The notes under the pieces were generated by a model, which did no database searches, had not been told where the DNA came from, and worked only from the letters and a program-made list of their open reading frames with translations. The translations under genes were made by a program, and so were the position numbers. This document shows, one piece after another, positions 1-12,604 of a DNA stretch of 64,000 nt; position 1 is the first letter of the stretch; the number at the start of each line of letters is the position of its first letter. This stretch comes from Halichondria panicea (lineage: Eukaryota; Porifera; Demospongiae; Suberitida; Halichondriidae): assembly GCF_963675165.1 (NCBI RefSeq), contig NC_087387.1, forward strand, positions 5,296,990 to 5,360,989. The letters run 5' to 3'.

Positions 1-385
1 GAAAAAAAGTCAAACTAAGAATCGCCAAATTCGACGTTGCTGGAAACTTGCTCTAGTAATGGTAGTGTTTGTGCCTCTAGGGATCGAGGTGTTACTGTTT
101 TCAGGCGCTTCTACTGGCATGATTTTCTTTGAACTGTACAATAGTATACAGCATTGGATACAGTTTGGATCTTTCGTGATCGCTGTATTTCAGTCAACCT
201 ATTTCTCAAGTATCACCATCTATTTCACATGGAAAAGGAGAACAGCTCTTCCCAGGGTCAGCGATATCGAGCAGGGGATGGAGTTGCTATCGGTAATGAA
301 ACAAAACGGAGGTACAATGGCTGTTAGCAATGGTGATGGTGGGTTTGGGAATAGTGATGATTTGGCTAATCCCTTAATGGGCTGA
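1..385 (+). CDS. C-terminal part of an unidentified multi-pass membrane protein (5' end outside window)
   Basis: The frame is open from nucleotide 2 to the TGA ending at 385, so this is the end of a gene starting upstream; the ATG at 59 is probably internal. Two hydrophobic segments are visible, one around the LALVMVVFVPLGIEVLLF stretch and one around VIAVFQSTYFSSITIYF, followed by a basic WKRR stop-transfer and a polar cytoplasmic-like tail rich in Gly, Asn and Asp. This arrangement fits the last two membrane helices of a receptor or transporter. I do not recognise the family; a GPCR-type last pair of helices is one possibility but nothing decisive is seen. It is transcribed toward the 3' end of the NCAPG2-like gene. 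Confidence 0.55.
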   Translation, partial: KKSQTKNRQIRRCWKLALVMVVFVPLGIEVLLFSGASTGMIFFELYNSIQHWIQFGSFVIAVFQSTYFSSITIYFTWKRRTALPRVSDIEQGMELLSVMKQNGGTMAVSNGDGGFGNSDDLANPLMG

Positions 386-823
386 AATAGTAAATCCATG
401 GCATAATTATTATAATATGCAACACTATAAATATTCATCATTAATTTTTGTGAACTACGTACATAATTATACTGAATTGAATAAATAATATTGAACAAAC
501 AGTATAATACACGTGCACTCAACAAAGAACGTTTGTGCATGCATGCACTATTATAATTAGTGTAAATTATTATGATAATTTAATCACCAGGGAAAAGAAT
601 AAGCAACAACTGAAAAAACATGTACGTGTGATAGATTAGTGTACATGCAGTGTTACATGCAGTATTAAATTACAGATAGATTATAAATCTGGTATTCCCT
701 TGGCACTAGAAGTACCTTCAGGTACACAGTACAATTACTTTCACTTTAGCACTTTAGGACACATTTAGAGAAGAGCAACTGGTATATATACAATTTTCTC
801 ACGCACGCACGCACGCACACATG

Positions 824-854
<31 letters not shown>

Positions 855-1162
855 TACTATATACCTCGCTTCGCATGAGTAACTGAGGCATATAATGAAC
901 ATTGGAATAATCGAGCTGCAGCAAAGTTCTAATGTACCATATGCAATCAAAGATTAAACGTGGGTGTTTTTGTGGGCAGTTCTTACAGTATGAAGTTTGG
1001 TGAGTCTGAGAGTAGTGCGAGTTACATGCCCTCTTCTCTTTATATACGCCCTTGGTCATACACATGTGCTAAAATTACAATCTTCTACAACTGCATAATA
1101 TTATGATTCCTAAATGCAGTCTTTTTAGAGAGGTTATAATAGCAGCACCGTTTACTACTGAC
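386..1162. other. Intergenic region with CA repeat; no gene seen
   Basis: I see no supported exon here. It separates the 3' ends of two converging genes. It contains a (GCAC)n/(CA)n microsatellite at about 801-854, directly followed by a short motif (TATACCTCGCTTCGCATGAG, about 856-875) that resembles one at about 36603-36625 after another CA-rich tract, so it is likely a fragment of a dispersed element. The 3' exons expected of a full NCAPG2 are not visible here. Confidence 0.5.
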
Positions 1163-3692
1163 CTTTCTGAGAGAGTTAAACAAGGAGTGTTGACCCAGCC
1201 TGGGTGCGTGTACTGCCGAGAACATGAGGTCTTGCAGACATTGTTCCTCTATCTGACGGAGGTACGGCCCAGACGACAGACGCCAGGCCCTCAAATACAC
1301 CTCCCCATACGTCTCCAGGAGGGGGCTGCATCAAACAACAACAAAATAAAAACCAAATTTTAAGGAAAACAATTATGCTCTGCAAACAATGCTCATAATA
1401 CGTTTGTAAAATGAAAGGCTTGTAAATTAGAGGCTATTTTGGCTCCGAAGACATAAATGTATGCATACTTCAATTGTAGTTCTAGCTGTAAAACTACACT
1501 AGTAAATAACAATGCGACGACTCACTTCGACATGTATGGTATCTGGTACTTGATGGTTTGGTGGAGGTCCTCCACGAAGGACGGATGCATACCAAACAGG
1601 AAACTCAGGAACTTGCGGCCCTAGGGGAGGTAGATTAATGCGGATTAATTAATACAGGACAAGCTACACATGCATGTATGACAATTATAACAATGTACAT
1701 TAACTGGTAATTTCTTCACAGAAGGGGAATTAACAGCAAACCAAGGCAGCCTGGTGATCAACAATATTATTGTTCGCGAGGGTACGGTAAACTAACACAA
1801 ACAATAAAACAAAATAAACTGCATGCATGGTCTCACTTCTTCAGTATTAATATAGAGTGGTTGCAGTGTGGCTGATAGTAACATGGCTTTGAATGGCTCG
1901 GCTGAACCATCCTCGAAGTCCAGTAGAAGGAATGCTTGTCTCATCGACCACACCCTCTTGACATCAGCAGCCTGAGTGCAGGAGGGATGGTCAATTACCA
2001 TAAGCAATAATTACAGAATCTTATAGAATCAGATTCGGCTAGAATCTGGAATCTATTGGTAGCTTTATGAGGCACACTTCATAGGCTCCAACTTTTTCAA
2101 ATAGCCTTCAGGGACAGTTAGTAGATAAAAAAGGTTGACGAATATTATAAGCATACACTTTTCAGTACAGCGCAGATAATGAGGTAACTAGTGGTGCAAT
2201 GATGTTACAGTAGCTTTTTTACACTTGGAGAGCAGTTCTGGGCTTAAGGGTGAGTTGTAGCAGCACTCTTCACTGTTCAATTTAATGGCCATCAGTGATG
2301 CAATTTTTGAAGGTTGAAGGGCCTGGGTAGCTTGCCATAATGAGAGACTGAGAGACTTGAGTGTCACAGACCGTACAGTACTGTCAGAAGTAGTTTTATA
2401 GGCGATAGGAACTATTATTGATAGCTGATAGCTAGATAGATATAAATCAATGATTGGTAGGTTGTGGTCGTCACACATAGAAATGATGATTACAGTACAA
2501 TTTTTCATTTCCGGGACAAACACAGTGAACAAGTAGGGCACTACGGGACCCTAAGATAAAGTTGAATTTCCGGGACTGTCCCGGAGATTCCGGTACAGTT
2601 GGAGCCTATGACACTTGGGTCAATTAGAGGTAGCATTCTGCTTTTTGCTTTCAAGTGAGGTGAAAATTAAGAGTTGTAATTAAGCAAAACATCTGTTTAT
2701 TTAGATTACCAGAGCTCCATCAGTAAGAGATCTTGCCACTATATAGAGGAGTGTGTGTGGTACTAGCCCCTCCCTCTCTTCACGCTCTGTACACCACCAC
2801 CCCTCACACAGTTGGGAGGCACCATTCTGTAGCTCAGGAATTGCCTCCAATGGACCGAGCAGAATGTCTGTTGGGGAGGGGGTATATGATCTGGGTACAA
2901 TTGCAATGTATATACGGAAACATTAGGCAATAATTTTCCTTTTCCACGATTACACTTTCAGAAAAGTTACAAGAGGTACCATACTCAATGCAATGAAACC
3001 ATATAATGCTAAAGCGTGCTATATGCGACTGTTTTAGTGTGTTCACCGCATTTCAGATTGGTAGCATACTAAAGTACTAGTTAGTTAGCACTATAGAATT
3101 CCAATTAAAAGCTGCAGCATCTCACCATGCAGGATTTGCAGCGTGTCTCGTAGCGGTGTAGGTGTCACTGGGTCATCCGTTCCCATGGCAGCCTGGATGA
3201 GCATTATAATTCCACTGAGCACACACAGAGCTCTCTCACTCAAAGCCTCCTGCTGGGAAGGGGGGAGGGACATACAATGAACACCATTCAATTGCTATGA
3301 ATGTGATAATAAATTCATCCCATTCCTCCTCACCTCTTCCTCCCCCACCCACTGCTGACACAGTCTAAAAACAGCATCCCATAGTGGAGTCGCTTGCTTC
3401 TTGGGTAGGGCTTGGAAAAACTCAACCAAGTTGAAGGTATCAGCTTTGGATCTCTACAGGCAGAAACATACCGGCAAATCATAGCAAATCCATTTAACTT
3501 AAGTCGAGTGTAGATTTAAGTTGATCGAACCTACTGTTCGTAAGTAGATCTAGATTTGTCAGACAGTGACTGACGATGTGTGCGTATTCATCAGATTAAG
3601 TAATCACTCACATGCTTTTCCATCATTTCTAAGAACTTGGTTTCGTCCTCTGAGGAGCGCTGTATTGTCGAGATCACATCTGCTCTCTTCAT
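1163..3692 (-). CDS. NCAPG2: Condensin-II subunit G2-like, N-terminal exons only (truncated gene)
   Basis: Seven phase-compatible exons on the minus strand: 3692-3612, 3453-3334, 3252-3126, 2867-2710, 1971-1837, 1620-1526 and 1325-1163, giving 293 codons. The start MKRADVISTIQ and later blocks such as GRKFLSFLFGMHPSFVEDLH, VYLRAWRLSSG and IEEQCLQDLMF follow the N-terminal region of animal NCAPG2, the HEAT-repeat subunit of condensin II, in order and spacing. Known NCAPG2 proteins are over 1100 residues. Here exon 7 ends at a good donor (AAG|GTCAGT), but no downstream exon is recognisable before the next gene ends at 385, and readthrough of the donor reaches a stop within 25 codons. The gene is therefore truncated, rearranged, or continues as something unrecognised. 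The open frame and intact splice sites argue against old decay. Confidence 0.72.
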
Positions 3693-3976
3693 GACTGCAA
3701 ATCTGGAGTATGAAATAATGGGAGGTCTCTAGCTAGCTTACACAGTGTACTAGCACACTATTGTTTATAAATTAATTACGAACTACTTGAGTTGCTTGTA
3801 CATTTTCAAGTTTTGGAATTCCCCTTTATAGATTATGTTGATAAAAGGTCAAATAAGTGTAACCACATTACAACATGTTTACAGAAGCTTCATGTAACGC
3901 CGCACAGTGAAGTTATGATTTGTGGTTTGTTGTGTACTGTAGTTACTATACTATGGCTTGTTGAATGAATTACTAT
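3693..3976. promoter_or_regulatory. Short divergent intergenic region, candidate bidirectional promoter
   Basis: This 284-bp gap separates the start codons of the NCAPG2-like gene (minus) and the first NAB gene (plus). Both genes must initiate here or in overlapping upstream sequence. I see no convincing TATA box in a defined position; the call rests on head-to-head geometry only. Confidence 0.4.
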
Positions 3977-5532
3977 ATGAAAATGGAGAGTCCAGAAGAT
4001 CTTCATGTCCTACTAGAAACCAGTAACCTTTTGAGCTACAAGAGTGCTCTTCTAGAACAAGGTTTGTGGCTTATTTGAACAATGTACATGTCTCTTATTG
4101 TGTGTCTTTCCCCTCTATAAATGTACGTAAAGGTGCTGACGACGTAGACCAGTTGGTGGATCTCACTCCTGAAGAGTTCCAACAGCTCTGCTCAATGATT
4201 GGAATGGACAAGAAACCATTTCACGTACTCCGACTCAAAAAAGCACTCGAGAAAAAGCAACAACCTCCCCCCTCGGCCTCCCAACCATCGAGAGAACAGT
4301 CTCCCCTTCTTTATTCCCTACCCGCAGTTACCCCAGCCAACAGTAAAGAACTCTCAGCTCCTTCCATAAACAACAGCTTCCCTCAACCAAATCCAGTCGT
4401 TACCTCCACTAAGTACGTGGGCCCAATACCGTTATTACTACCTGTGCAACTTGAACCACAAGTAACCCAAGAGACACAAAACAAATCATTTTTACCTCCA
4501 TATCTTCAATCAGATTCACTCACGTCCGATTTTTCAGCCCTCGTGGATTATCAAACCCAAGTGCAGTGTACCCTTGGCCCGCCTCCTTGTAACCCAAAGA
4601 CTTGGAACAAGAAAAGAAAGGCTATTATCAAGCAACATGCCTCGTTTTTTCACAAAGACAATCCACAGAAGGAAAGTTTATCGCAGTTTCAGCAACATAT
4701 TAACGAAGCTGCTTTTCAGTTATGTTTGCGAGATCCCACCTTGATAGTGCGAAGAAATGAATTGTTTTTGTTGTCGGAGAGAGCATTACAACAAGGCCAA
4801 TATCACCACGGCAACCCTGCTGAGATAAGCACTCCAACGAAACCCGCCATCGGCCAGAAAAGATCTATAGAGAATCGATCTTCTAGTACGCCACAAGACG
4901 TTGCTGTGAACCCACTAGCAAAACGGCAGTACACTGATCTGAAGCAGAAGCTGTCCACTCGAGAAAGACTAAGTCGAATGAACACCTTGAAAGCTGAAAT
5001 GGAGGCTAATGTGGCGTTTCAGAAAGTGAAAATAGTTGCAATGGAGGAAGCTAAAAACAGAGGAGATGTAACGACATCACAGGCTTTGCAGGAACATGTC
5101 AAATCACTTGGAGCTGAACTGCAACAACTCGAAGGGGCTCACAATATTCTGAAACGGAAACAGAATCGATCCGATCGCTATTTCAGAATAAAAGGCAAGA
5201 AGAGCACCACTGAAGAGCAAAGCCTACAAAGTGATAGTGGCTCTGCACAGGACCAACTTAGTCCTATCGACTCTGTGCTGCTGTCTCCGGCCCAAGACAT
5301 GCAATTCGAAACCCCATCAGTGTACAACTTTCCCACCAGTAGTAGTAATGGCGAGGAGAGAAGCAAAAGAGCAAGCAAACGCAAAGCTACCCCAAAGAAA
5401 CTGAAGGCTGAAACGAGTAGTACTTCAAATGATGATCCTTCTGAATCAGAAATCAAGAATCTCGTGGATAATGTCAGCAATGCTACAGATCAAGTGAACT
5501 CTATTTTAAGTAGAGAAGAAATGAATTGGTAA
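3977..5532 (+). CDS. NAB family transcriptional co-repressor, copy 1
   Basis: Two exons, 3977-4061 and 4133-5532, joined in phase 1, give 494 residues. The short first exon encodes a start like NAB proteins (LLETSNLLSYKSALLEQG) and the second begins GADDVDQL. Together residues 1-70 form NCD1, the SAM-like domain through which NAB proteins bind EGR (NGFI-A) zinc-finger activators. A Pro/Ser/Gln-rich linker follows. Residues about 200-265 form NCD2, with the hallmark NEAAFQLCLRDPTLIVRR and basic helix before it. The C-terminal part is charged, with probable coiled coil (residues about 320-395) and a basic KRKATPKK stretch that could be a nuclear localisation signal. A second in-frame ATG lies at 3983; either could start. 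A possible AATAAA signal is at 5674. A tandem paralogue follows. Confidence 0.86.
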
Positions 5533-6093
5533 AGTTATATATCTCACTCTTTTTTGATCTCATTTACCCCTGTGTACCTTAATTCTGTTCTGTTCATGTT
5601 TCGTTTTCACACACAACTTTTTGACCTCATAACTTCTACTGTTCATTTTCACACGCAAGTATTATTACACAATAATAAACATTTAAATACCACCAGTGCA
5701 GTGCATGAATACCAATTAATGTTAGCCTCGATCCCAGCCTCTCTCACTAGAGATTGAGAGCGGCCTGGATTCGAGGCTAATTTAATATGCATACACTCTG
5801 ACATGTGTGTACGGGGTATCTCCCTGTGGGCAACAACTTCCGTGACATGACAAGAACCAGCACAAAAGTTTGTCCAGTACAGAGTAGGAGGTTTGTCATT
5901 GTACATAGATCTATAGGATGCTTGACAAGTTGACTAATATGCATGCTAGCTGTGTTAAATCAACTGTATAGCCTAGAGAGCTATAATGTTATACAGTGTG
6001 TAGTAAGCTGTCACTCACAGTCTGTTTTTTGCTATCAATTTCCATAGTTCTCAAGATTGTCAAAAGTATCGCTGATTTCCCGCTGATCAGATT
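5533..6093. other. Intergenic region between NAB copies with short hairpin
   Basis: This holds the 3' flank of copy 1 and the promoter side of copy 2. At about 5723-5782 there is an imperfect inverted repeat: TTAGCCTCGATCCCAGCC on the left and GGCCTGGATTCGAGGCTAA on the right, around an AT-rich, purine-rich centre. It looks like a small foldback element. I see no other coding sequence. Confidence 0.5.
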
Positions 6094-7715
6094 ATGAGTA
6101 TCCAAGTTCCAGCCATTCTACACCGTCTATTGGAGTACAGCAACCTCCTCATGTACGAGACTGCACTGCTAGACCAAGGCACGTCTAAGTCTGACTTTAA
6201 AATAACGCGTTAGCCTGTCATTTTTGAATATCTAGTTAAATTCGCATGCATCTATGAAGCCTATACATTGTTTTAGACGTAACATTAGTCAATTTATTCC
6301 ATTAACACAAACTTGACCTGTTTTCAGTGCGTGATTCGTATTGAATAACAGTAAAGCAACCACACAGTGACACACACATGAATTTGAGTCAACTGTACAT
6401 GTGTGTGTTACTGTGTGGTTGCTTTACTGTGTTGGTTCCCCCTCTCCCAGGTGCTGACGATGTGAATCAGTTGGTGGATCTCACTCCTGAAGAGTTCCAA
6501 CAGCTCTGCTCAATGATTGGAATGGACAAGAAACCATTTCACATACTTCGACTCAAAAAAGCACTCGAGAAATTCTCTACGGATCCTAACTCGATTCACT
6601 CTGCAAACATAACGCCGCAACTACCTCCGATAATAATTCCCAAACCACCAACCTCTTCACAAGTCCATACAACTGAAGATCTAACCAATTTCTCACTACC
6701 AAATCCAAAGTTGATTCATGTTACCGCCCCTATTCCTGTCACTCTAGAACAATCTTCAGTCACATCCAACCAATCGCAAACGAGCGACAACCAATTCCTA
6801 CCCTCCTATTTACTTCCTGATTCCAATACATCAGATTTCTCTCCTCTTGTCGACAGCCAGACCCCCGTCCAAGTGACTCTAGACCACCCCCCGCCTTGCA
6901 AGCCTAGTACATGGGATGGGAAAAGAAAGGCCATCATACGAAAATATGCTTCCATTCACGGCCGTCATCTCGACCAAAAACAAACGCTGAAAGCATTTGA
7001 AGAGCATGTTAACGAAGCTGCTTATCAGTTGTGTTTGAGAGACCCTACTCTGTTAGTGCGAACAGACGAGCTGCTTATGCTATCGAAAAGAGCTGTGAAA
7101 GAAGGTGGCTACTCGCATTGCACTGATGAATCAAAAACACCCAAATCTAACCCACTTATGTCTAAGCCAGCTATAGGAGAAAAAAGAACATGGGATGATG
7201 CCTCTGCATCATCATGTTCTCAAATTTCAACTCCCGAAGCACCACCCTCTACGACTAAGAATTTAACGGCGAGTACAGCACAAAGTTTTCAGATCGATGT
7301 CAATAATTATAATAGACTATCTAGTAAAGAGAGAAGTGATCGAATGCATTCGTTACAATGTGAAATTGAAGCTAACAAAGAAGTTCAGAAGAAAAAGTTT
7401 TCGGCCCTCGACGAAGCTAGAACGAACGGCGACCATTCCTTGTCATTCAATTTACGATTGGAGGTGGAATCTCTCGGTATAGAGTGTCAAGAACTGGAGA
7501 ATGTGTATTTGCTACTTAAACGAAAGCAAGCACGATCGAATCGTTACTACAGAAGCAAAACTAAAAAGCAGTCCACAAATGAAGAGGATTTGACTCCCGA
7601 TCACAATAAAGTGTTTAAAAAAGTCAGCGACACACCACGTAGTTCGATAAATACTAGATCTACCGGTAGTGCAACTGATCGCTTAACATTAGATGAAAAT
7701 GTCATCAAAACCTAG
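6094..7715 (+). CDS. NAB family transcriptional co-repressor, copy 2 (GC-AG intron)
   Basis: Two exons, 6094-6178 and 6451-7715, same phase and same intron position as copy 1, give 449 residues. Exon 1 encodes LLEYSNLLMYETALLDQG; the exon 2 start continues NCD1 (GADDVNQLVDLTPEEF). NCD2 lies near residues 180-245 with NEAAYQLCLRDPTLLVRT. The middle and tail diverge from copy 1 but keep the charged, probably helical C-terminal segment (residues about 310-385). The 5' splice site is AAG|GCACGT, so if the exon boundary is as in copy 1 the intron is GC-AG; no GT donor nearby restores the frame. The product should act in the nucleus as an EGR-type co-repressor partner. The first part of exon 2 is nearly identical to copy 1 at DNA level, unlike the rest. 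Confidence 0.84.
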
Positions 7716-8117
7716 TTCGTCAAAACCTTGTTCCGAACCTTAAGCCCCAACCCAAGTGAATAGAATATATAACTATTTTTATAGCAATGTTTGCCAACAA
7801 TGTATTACTATATATTAATAGCCTAATAAATTATGCATTATACATAGCTCCAGGTATCTCCACCTCAACACTGCCTAGCACCTGCCAGCATGCATGCAGT
7901 GCTTGTACAATAGTGCAAAGAGGGGCGTACCTTGTTACAAGGTACGCCCCTCTTTTGCAAAACGTAAACAAAGCAGAGGGCGTGTCTTGTAGTGTGGGTG
8001 GACATCAACACATTAGCATATAGAGAGCCTCCTGCTACTTTGCAACAGCTAGCTACTGGTAGGTAGGGATCTACCAAGCAGTGGAAAGAAGCAAGCAAAT
8101 AGAGTTGATCAATAGAG
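7716..8117. other. Intergenic region with perfect 37-nt palindrome
   Basis: This is the gap between NAB copy 2 and TMTC3. It includes a perfect inverted repeat with 18-nt arms at 7918-7935 and 7937-7954 around a single T. No coding exon is supported. Confidence 0.55.
7918..7954. repeat. Perfect palindrome, 18-nt arms
   Basis: The left arm AAGAGGGGCGTACCTTGT is exactly complementary to the right arm ACAAGGTACGCCCCTCTT with one unpaired T between. It is GC-rich compared with its AT-rich surroundings. It may be a recombination-made foldback or a regulatory hairpin near the TMTC3 promoter; nothing in the sequence decides. Confidence 0.85.
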
Positions 8118-11100
8118 ATGCCTATGTAAGTTGCAGAGTGAATGTGGAGATTCTAGCTAGGTCATATTTTAATCAGTGCATGAGATTTTCAGCTTGGGGT
8201 GTGTTAGTTAGCTCACTTGCAGCCTAAACCATAAACCACATACACATTTATTGTATGTCATAACTCACTAGCAATAAACCAGCTTCTACTTCCCACAGTT
8301 CAGTGCAGCAAGCTGGTGCAGTGTGTGCTCTCCTGTCTGTAGTCGTCCATCTCAACACACTTTATTGCGGATTCTGTTTTGATGATCGATCAGCAATTGT
8401 GGAGAATAAAGACTTGAGACCATCTAGTTCATGGAGTGATTTACTATGGAATGATTTCTGGGGTACTCCCATGCATATAGAAGGCAGCCATAAGTCATAT
8501 CGTCCTCTGTGTGTGGCCACGTTCCGGCTCAACTATCTGTTGGCGGAGTTGGAGCCCATGGGCTATCATTTGGTCAACATTCTCCTACATGGAGTCGTGT
8601 GTTACTTGTACGTTCACCTGGTCAAACTAGTCTGCAGTCAAGTGTGGCCAGCACTGATAGCAGGACTCCTCTTTGCAGTCCACCCCATACACACTGAGGC
8701 TGTGAGTTTATTGATAAACTAACTTCCCGCAGCTAATTTTCATCCTATTGTAATCTCGTACATGCATGTCGTTTTCTATAGAATGTGTTTATTCCTTTCA
8801 GGTATACTGTGTGTGTGTGTGGTATGTGCCCTTCATTTAACAAAGTAGGTAGCTATCGAATTCCATTGTTCAAACACATGCAACCAAGCAGTATCCAGTT
8901 TCACTTAACCATAACAGTTAAAAGCTTTCCTATATTAGTCAACGTTACTATTAGCATCCGCTCTATATAATTATAGTACGTATTGTTGCCCTTTTTTTTG
9001 TGTAATAGTTTAACTGCAAGTATTATCGTAAAATTTAGCTGATCCAAATAATAATATGTTAGTTGTGGTAAATCTGCCCAAGCATTCACACAGAGATATT
9101 TGATACACTATTATACTAATGGATGTTGCTTACAGAACTCTACACAGCTGGTAAAGGTGTGTGGGGGAGACTAACATGTGCATTCCTGTCATACATTGCA
9201 ACCTTGTGGCATGTCCTTTTAGCAAATTCCTTCATTGCATATAAATTACAGCATGTCTTCACGAATCACCTCGGTGTGTTGTCATGCAAACTGAGTGTAC
9301 AATTGCACAACAATTGTACAACTGGCTATGCTAAAGAGTTATTTTGCAGACAATTTAATTGTTCCTCTTCTATACAGGTGGCAGGTGTGGTGGGTCGTGC
9401 CGAGCCCCTCTCTTCTCTCTTCTTTATCCTCACCTTTCTCTGCTATCGAAAAGCAGCTCTGTCTGATAATCTGAGGCAAAAAGGTGAGTACAGTATAACC
9501 AACAAAGCAGTATACGTAGGAAGTCAGCTGAAACCAATACATTGACCTTTCTCTTAGATGAGCCCCACCCCCATACATTTCAAAGTTGTATGATATCCAC
9601 CCTGTATAACTGGCCACAAAGGTAGCAGCTTGTAGTATGTCATACTGTTACTATTACAGAGGTACGCTGGATGGTCCTCAGTCTGCTGTGTTGTGTGTGT
9701 TCTGTACTGAGCAAGGAGCAGGGCATCACAGTCATCGCAGTGTGCTACACGTACGACCTCTTCATTGTCAGAAACGTGAGGCCTATCATCATAATTATAG
9801 ACAATGAGTTGATCATAAAATAGATTGTGTGTGAACAATAAGAAAATGCTATAACCTATTGCAACATCTCAAATACGCTGGGTATAGATTCATCACTTCA
9901 TGATACTAATCTCCTTCTTAACGTCCCTCCATGCACAGCTGACCATCTTCACTGCCTTGTCAGAGCTTAGCAGAGCCAAGAAGCACACTCCACCATGGCT
10001 ACATGCACTGCTCCTAAGAGGAGTGGTGTTGGGGTTATTCCTAGTCGGATTCATGCTCCTCAGAATACAGATAATGAAGGCGGAACTACCTGTGTTCACT
10101 GTGTAAGTGTACTTAATTAGAGTCCCTTTTGCATGGCTTTGAGGGCGACTTGCCTAAAGTGTACCTAAATGTACATCGATTGTCTGAGGGTCCATATAAT
10201 TGATCGATGAAGGGTGCAGGAAATTTAATTATTCATGACAATTATGTGCTGAATTTTTCCACTGCATGTAGTCATGACAATCCAGCTGTTGCATTGAGGC
10301 CTCCGTACCGACAATTGCATTGGGCGTATCTAGTATTTGTGAATGTTTGGCTTCTCCTCAATCCCTCCTTCCTCTGTGCTGATTGGACAATGGGTACGAT
10401 ACCTTCAATCACCACGGTAACAGACCCACGAAACTTCCTCACTATGGCAACATTTGCTACCATATTCATACTAGGATGGATCGCTTTAACAAGAAACGGC
10501 CGAAATGCTAAAATAGTTCTATTTTCTCTAAGTCTGTTGGTGTTCCCGTACGTGCCAGCCTCCAACCTGTTCTTCCCTGTTGGGTTTGTTGTAGCAGAGA
10601 GAGTTCTCTACTTGCCCAGCATGGGACTATGTCTACTAGCAGGCCACGGAGTTTCAATTCTCAGTAAAAGATCACCAACTTTAACGAAATCTCTGTTAAC
10701 TTTCATACTATTGACGCATTCAGTGAAAACATTTGTACGGAATGCTGATTGGGAATCGGACACCACCTTGTTTGTGTCTGCGATCCGTACCAATCCTGGG
10801 AACGGTAAAGTGTACAACAATCTGGGACACGAGTATGAGCATGTCTCAGAATTGGAACGGGCAGAGTGGTTGTTTCAGACAGCCTCTCAAGTTCAGTCGG
10901 ACGACATTGGAGCCTACATCAACCTCGGCAGAGTGCTAAAGGCACAAAAAAAGTTTCAGAGCGCAGAGAAAGTGAGTCATTTATTAGGTCCAGAAATTAA
11001 TATATAGGTGGCAAGGCTATATGCTCTTTCTCACAAAACAAATGTCCCTAAAGCAAGTGTTGATCTACATGCACATACCATGCATATGTTACAGCTACTA

Positions 11101-12538
11101 CCAAACCAAACATTTACTAAATGCATCTTATATAGTTTTGAAATTGGGATATTTGAACTCAAGTTTACGTTAACTCAAAAGATATCTCAAATAGGTTAGT
11201 TTCGACTTAATTACATGTACGTACAACCTCCATGGGCACACACACATACACACTACAGGCGTACAAGGAAGCTGTACAGTTGATGCCTACAGGAAAGACG
11301 TTCCGAATTGCCCCAAGTCACATTAACGTCTACTACAATCTGGCTAATCTAGTTAGAAATGATCCATCACGACTCAAGGAGGCACTCAATCTCTACCAAA
11401 CAGCACTTTCCATGAAACCAGACTTTGTGGAAGCTCACATGAACAAAGGTGATCTACTACTCAAGCTCAACCAAACTGAAGATGCCAGAATATCGTTTAA
11501 AAAAGCTATTCAGTATAATCCCGACTATACGGATGCTCACTACAATTTGGGGACCGCTCATTTGTTGCTAGGCGATAAAGCTGGAGCCGAGAGGTGTTAT
11601 AGACGTGTACTATCATTGAATAAAGAGCATGTTCATGCACTGTTGAGTTTGGCGGGAGTGTTGAGGGAACTGAGCAAGCAACAAGAGGAGAGGAAAATGT
11701 AAGTGTAATTATGCCTTGTTTGGTATACCCTGTGTTTAGACTGCGAGAGATTGCACAAAATCGATACTATTGTCCACAAATGAATGTCTACGTATCCGCA
11801 AATGTTTGCATGACATGCTATAACAAGCCACAATACACTCCACCCCCTCTCTCTATACAGACTCTACCAGCTACTAGACATTGATCCTCACAACACACGA
11901 GCGTACTTTAACCTCGGAGTAAACTACCTCGACGCACAAAACCTACAGAAATCAGAGGAAATGTTTCTACACACACTAAGACTGGAGCCTGGCTACAAGA
12001 GTGCTCTGTATAATCTTGGAGTATTGTACAATCATCAAGAGAGGCTGGCAGAGGCTGAGAGTGTGTTGGTTAGACTGAGAAAGTACTATCCTGATCATTT
12101 GAATGGAGTGCAACTACTCGGGGATGTGTACACTAAAATGCAGAGGGCTACAGATGCGCAAGAAATGTACGAAGCAGTGCTTAGACAGAACGGCAACCAT
12201 GTCACATCACTACACAATCTAGGTGAGCAATGTTAAGATAGTCGCATCACTATATAGTGCATAGCTATAAGTAAATACAACTGTGAGGGGACTGGTTTGT
12301 ATAATTATATACTACGTATAGCTGGTAAGGGTCTAATTGGTTATTTTGGGAAATTTCACGTAGATGGATATGTATATCATGAATTTTTGTGATTGAACAT
12401 TTCACGGCTTTGTTGAAATACGCAAAATCAACAAATAATGTATATAAACAATGCTTACTTGTATGCATTACAACCCACAAACACCACACACTTCCCACAA
12501 ACACACATCACACACCACCCACACACACTACACACTCT

Positions 12539-12604
<66 letters not shown>

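Noticed and set aside
5178-5480. 100-codon antisense frame within NAB copy 1
   Set aside because: Shadow of the sense coding sequence with low-complexity Leu/Ser content.
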